A stretch of DNA of 64,000 bases, taken from contig JAILWY010000028.1 of assembly GCA_022113835.1 (NCBI GenBank), positions 1,426,001-1,490,000 on the forward strand. The letters run 5' to 3'. The position numbers were made by a program, and so were the translations under genes. The number at the start of each line of letters is the position of its first letter. Positions within the stretch are counted from its first letter, which is position 1. Below are positions 59,653-64,000 of the stretch, one piece after another. Below the pieces are notes generated by a model, which was not told the origin of the DNA, made no database searches, and saw only the letters and a list, made by a program, of their open reading frames with translations. Source of the DNA: Atopsyche davidsoni. Taxonomy: Eukaryota; Arthropoda; Insecta; Trichoptera; Hydrobiosidae.

Positions 59653-61370
59653 AAATAAACAACTCAATCGAGTTGTTACTGTTCGGTAGTCAGTAGAGTC
59701 GCAACGTGTGTAGACATCTTTGCCTTCCCGTTAACTTCTTTGCCAATTTTATGATAAGGTATTTGTGGAAAATTTTCTTCGGGTGAAAATCAAGAACGTC
59801 GTATTTTTAAAGACACGGGTGGGGTTCGAACCTACATCTTATTGCGTTCGCAATCTTGTGTGCTTTCAATAAATCAACTCTACTACGTGAAACGATGAGA
59901 TTTTTAAAAAATATAAAGCAATATATATTTTGGTTAAAACTTGCATTCAAAGATTAAAATTTTGCTTAGTTAAACAGCCATGATAACCGAGAAGTGAAGG
60001 TTCGAATACCATTTGTGTCTCTAATGGTGTTTTGTCGTTTTAAAGTTATACTATATCCAATTATATCAGCGATGATTACAAATAATTAGTATATATTAAA
60101 TAAATCCACTTTATCACCAGTACAGGATAATTTAGTTTAATACTAAATTTAGGTGAAAATAACGAATACGGCTAAAATATTCGAATATAGCATTATTATT
60201 TAGAGCAAATAAGGTTTTATACTCGTCGTAATACATCCAAACTTTAATATTTAAAATGAGGAGTCTATAATTTCACTACTCTATAAAGGTAGGATGCTGC
60301 AAAAATACAGACTGGACTTCCAACACTGGTCTAGGGGCAATGGCTAGTCAATAAAGCAGGGGAGGTTCTATTTTAGGGTTGATAATGTTTGATAAGGATA
60401 ACTAGACGGTTTTTACATTTATCCATAGATCATTAGACACCCAAAACCAAATATTTAAAACCAGGAACTTATAAATCAAACACTGTGGCCGCAAATGATT
60501 AGGCAAGTAAGCGGGCAGTTACAAGCACTTAGAAGCTGTTGCGGGTGTGTAAAGCTTGATCGTCTCCAAGAGCGTTTGTATTTATGTTATTATAATAAGA
60601 TTGGCAAAATCTTACATTAGGCAACATATAATATTTATTATTAAAATATTAAAAGGTACTTTTAAATTTTTTCTTATATTAAATTTTAATATAATATAAA
60701 TATATACTGTTTAATTCTTGAAGTATAAAACCATTAAATTGTTGATTATTCAATATGGAATAATTCATAATATTTAATATAAGGCCGTAGAAAATTTAAG
60801 CTTTAAAATGTTTTGTTTTTGTAATAATTATTTATTTTGAAAGTAAAGATTTTTTGAAACATCCCCTAATTTAAATGTTATTTTTCAGACAAACTTAACA
60901 AAACACTATCACAGAAAAAAAAAATTTTTAATCACCAAAACAAGGAATAACTTTTCAATATTTATTTATTGGAAGACGTTTTATTTATTGGAATAAAAAA
61001 TTTACAGTGGCGTGCGGTAGTGGGAATTTATTATACAAGCCTGTAGCTTCTTCGTCATGCTTCTTAGTACTAGAAATTAATGTTTTTTAAAAGCACTTAT
61101 GCAATTTAATCGATCAATAAATAATGGATTTTACTCATAACCTAAGGGTTGATTGTATATGTGGCGCAATTAAAAATATCAATATTAATTTAAGGGGGTT
61201 GCGCCAGTTCACAGTGGACCGACTATACAGCTCGGAATATCTAAATTATCTCAGAAGCGACGGATTTCTTTACTGGTTTAATTGGTTTATTCAGTTTCGC
61301 AATAAACATCCGCGTATCTGTCAATAATGAGCCTTAAACAGCGATCAGGTAAGACCTCTCCCATAGGCTA
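59653..61370. other. Gene-free AT-rich stretch
   Basis: No gene recognised. Two tRNA-like B-box phrases (GGGGTTCGAACC at about 59820 and GGTTCGAATACC at about 59998) lack cloverleaf partners and are probably SINE remains. Confidence 0.4.
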
Positions 61371-61373
61371 AAC

Positions 61374-61475
61374 ACGGGGTGGGCGGGGGCGGCCGGGGTG
61401 GCTGGGGGTGGCTGGGGGTAACTGGGGGTGACTGGGGGTGACTGGGGGTGACTGGGGGTGGCTGGGGATGTCCCA
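61374..61475. repeat. G-rich minisatellite
   Basis: About nine copies of a 10-base unit, GGGGGTGACT or GGGGGTGGCT. G runs at regular spacing could form quadruplexes. Confidence 0.85.
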
Positions 61476-62079
61476 CCCCCGCCTCGCATCCCCAGCCAGG
61501 CAGCGGCTCAGTCTGGAACAGCCTCGAGGGTGAGTGGTCGTGCTCTTCACCTCTCCTCGTTTCATACTACAGGTGTCTTATCAATATCAATCTTGCAAAG
61601 TGATATGTGTGCTTTTAAAACGACATCTTTTTTAAAAGTGTTTTTGTGACGTAAAAAATATTTTTCACCCTTTAAATTAATACCATTAAAAAAAAATCAA
61701 ATATCTACATTTGAGTTTATAGACGCGGATGTTACTCTTAACAGTGCATGGTAATAATACTAAGAATACAGTTGAAAATAATATGTGTTAGTACTTAATT
61801 TATAAAAAAGGAGTTATATTAAAGAGTTCAGCGTTAAAGTGATGGTTAAACTTTTAAACTGTTAAACTTCTATTGTTGTTAGGGTGAAAAAATGATTAAT
61901 ATCCCATAAGTGGAATATCCCGTTGATTGCAAATGTGCCCGACGGCGGCTGGCGATACGAGAAAGTGAATTGTAAAAATCAAGTTACTGTGTGTTTGAGA
62001 TAAAAAATAAATGTCTGTGTGTGATTAAAAGATAAATTAATCAATAAATAGTAGTAATATTAAGTGGCGGTGAATTTTG

Positions 62080-62335
62080 ATGGTTGTATTTTGTTGCCGT
62101 CGGCAATAGTTGCTTACAAAGTGCTGTGTATAAAAATATAAACAAGAGTGCCTGTGTGCGGAAAAAACTAATACATATAGTAAAAAAGAGTAGGTTAGGT
62201 AAAAAAAAATATATATATATTAGGGGTGAGTTTCGTTGATTGAACAAATTTCGTTGCCGTCGGGAATAAGTGAGCCTGAATTAAAACTGAAGGGATTGCG
62301 TAATTAGGGATGCCTGTGTGCGGCTGAAGGTCGTG
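62080..62335 (+). repeat. Duplicated leader segment upstream of the homeobox-like exon
   Basis: CGTTGCCGTCGG (first copy TGTTGCCGTCGG) occurs near 62093 and 62251, and TGCCTGTGTGCGG near 62149 and 62310, so two units about 160 bases apart lie directly before the ATG at 62353. A more decayed third unit may precede them (61936-62020). Confidence 0.6.
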
Positions 62336-62352
62336 TATATTTTCTTGAAAGA

Positions 62353-62514
62353 ATGGAGCTCCGCAAGGGCTTCGATAACAAGATGGAGCCTCGCCACCCC
62401 AAAGTCCCCGACGGAAAAGGGATGAACCGCTCCGCTGAAGACACCCCCTGCAAGACGTCCTTCCTCATCGAGGACATCCTGTTCCGAGGGAACAGGGCCA
62501 AGGTGGAGCACACT
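62353..62514 (+). CDS. First coding exon of a probable homeobox gene (bsh/BSX-like), partial
   Basis: ATG at 62353 opens 54 codons ending in a phase-0 GTGAGC donor at 62515. The translation contains KTSFLIEDILFRG near residues 36-48. This is an eh1-like (Engrailed homology, Groucho-binding) motif of the kind found near the N-terminus of several NK and related homeodomain repressors. The wording is closest in my memory to the brain-specific homeobox family (BSX/bsh). The homeodomain itself must lie beyond the window, so the assignment is an inference. The next 1.5 kb is intron, with a Tigger element. If right, the 17-kb gene-free region upstream may be its regulatory landscape. Confidence 0.5.
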
Positions 62515-62597
62515 GTGAGCACGATTACTTCATATTAAAAAAAATTAAAATGGAATTCCACCAAGTACGCTTTGTTAAAAATATTGATTATTTAATA

Positions 62598-63878
62598 CAC
62601 CTATACCTCGCTATACGGCCGCTCGTTATACGGCCTTTCGCTATAACGGCCCTTTTCAATTATGGCACGTTTTCGATTACGGCCTAAAATGTCAAAAAAA
62701 CTTTTTTTCGATGTTATTTTGTTTACGAGCGTTATTATAGAGCGGCCGGTTTAGACTTGTCTGTGAGTGTTTTGTGTACATATTTATTACTGATTGTTAC
62801 ACATTAACTGGAAATAATTAGGGACATTTTTGGTACATAAGTACATATGTATGTATGTACAAATCAAAAAAATTTAATGTGTATTTTTTTATTAAACTTA
62901 TTTTAACTATTGATTATATGGATTGAGGACAATAAAAAACGGAGAATGCCAATGAGTCAAATGATTATCCACGAAAAAGCTTTGAGTATTTTCGAAAATT
63001 TGAAGAATGGAGATACCGATGAATCTGCTGAAGATGTCACATTCCAAGCAAGCCGAGGATGGTTTGAAAAATTGTACCTGAACAAGTGTTTAACGTAGAC
63101 GAAACAGGGCTTTATTGGAAGCGAATGCCTGATCGCACGTACATTTCAAAAACCAATAAATCTGCGCCTGGTTATAAGGTGTCTAAAGAACGATTAACTT
63201 TGCTACTTGGTTCAAATGCCGCGGGTGATTTTAAGCTAAAACCACTTTTAATATATTTGTCCGAAAATCCAAGGCCTCTTAAAGGACTAAATAAAAATCA
63301 ATTACCCGTCATATGAAATCCAACAAGAAAGCTTGGATGACTAAAGCTACTTTTGAGGATTGGTTCAAAAATCACTTTTGTACAGAAGTGAAAAAATATT
63401 TGCGAGACAATAACTTAACCAACAAGGCTTTGCTAATTTTGGATAATGCACCAGGGCATCTTACAAATTTATCCGAGCTATCTGAAGATGTCATGATTGA
63501 GTACCTTCCGAAAAACACAACAGCTCTGATCCAACCGATGGATCAGGGTGCAATAGCCACTTTTAAGGCATATTACCTACGCCGAAATTTCCGACAACTG
63601 ATAAGGGAAACCGATGGTAAAACTTCAATTAAAACATTTTGGAAAAACTATAACATCAAAGATGCTGTTGACAGCATCAGTAAATCATGGAAGGAATTAA
63701 AATTAACAACAATGAACCATGTTTAGAAAAAATATGGCCAGAATGTGTAAAAAGTGTTACATATTTAACAAATTTGGAACCGATCCCATTGAATTAAATA
63801 ATTGATTCCTTATACGGCTTTTCGGTTAGCGGCCAAGTTTCGTGGAACCTATCTAGGCCGTAAAGGGAGGTATACGTG
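62598..63878 (+). mobile_element. Tigger/pogo-type DNA transposon, decayed, 1281 bp
   Basis: Flanked by TA (62596-62597 and 63879-63880). Inverted ends CACCTATACCTCGCTATACG and CACGTATACCTCCCTTTACG match at 17 of the first 20 positions. The transposase is broken. A CENP-B-type helix-turn-helix piece (WIEDNKKRRMPMSQMI) starts near 62919, then a frame change precedes the DDE core (NVDETGLYW; LLILDNAPGH; LIQPMDQG), which is split again near 63314. The N-terminus is missing. Inactive; inserted in the first intron of the homeobox-like gene. Confidence 0.88.
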
Positions 63879-64000
63879 TATTTACTAATTTATTTTATCA
63901 GGATTATTATTATTGCAGTTATTCGAAAAATACATATAATAAATATACCAATAAAGAGGAAATTTTTGATATCGACTCACTGACGTAAATTTAATATTTC

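Overview
The window looks like insect nuclear DNA, most likely from a moth or butterfly. It is AT-rich, its genes are split by GT-AG introns, it is dense with transposon remnants, and it carries two-domain C-type lectins of the immulectin type. The species cannot be read from the sequence. I reconstructed every spliced gene by hand from reading frame, splice sites and family resemblance; no alignment or transcript was available.

Layout. 1-2655: degenerate repeats. 2667-4366 (+): a GNAT-family N-acetyltransferase related to insect arylalkylamine acetyltransferases (4 coding exons). 7007-25081 (+): Patr-1/PATL1, the mRNA-decapping scaffold, in 15 exons that join in frame to 836 codons. Its third intron is 10.8 kb and holds four intact, tandem, antisense dual-CRD C-type lectin genes (8659-18206, -), plus two leftover signal-peptide exons and an interrupted unidentified ORF. 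30040-45104 (-): an axonemal dynein accessory protein of the CASC1/IC97/DNAI7 family, 18 exons. Its eleventh intron (7.6 kb) holds a complete Toll-like receptor gene on the opposite strand (35098-40859, +). 45105-62350: about 17 kb with no gene I can support. It contains hAT-type elements, a 193-bp tandem repeat, a second tandem repeat, GC-rich minisatellites, CpG-rich patches, LINE relics and a cluster of small inverted-repeat elements. 62353-62514 (+): a first coding exon with an eh1-like motif, probably of a homeobox gene such as bsh/BSX, cut by the window end. A dead Tigger/pogo element sits in its first intron.

How the parts relate. The most striking feature is that two unrelated, broadly used genes (mRNA decay scaffold, ciliary dynein factor) each host innate-immune recognition genes in antisense orientation inside a large intron. 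The lectin cluster is young. Its copies are mosaics of one another, differ at the sugar-specificity tripeptide (QPD, QPN, QPD, EPN), and carry duplicated signal-peptide exons of two kinds whose length and splice phase match. The Toll-like receptor has a non-proline BB loop, a long insertion in its C-terminal cysteine cap and a basic N-terminal extension ahead of a hydrophobic signal.

No CRISPR array, rRNA or convincing tRNA gene was seen, as expected for this kind of DNA.
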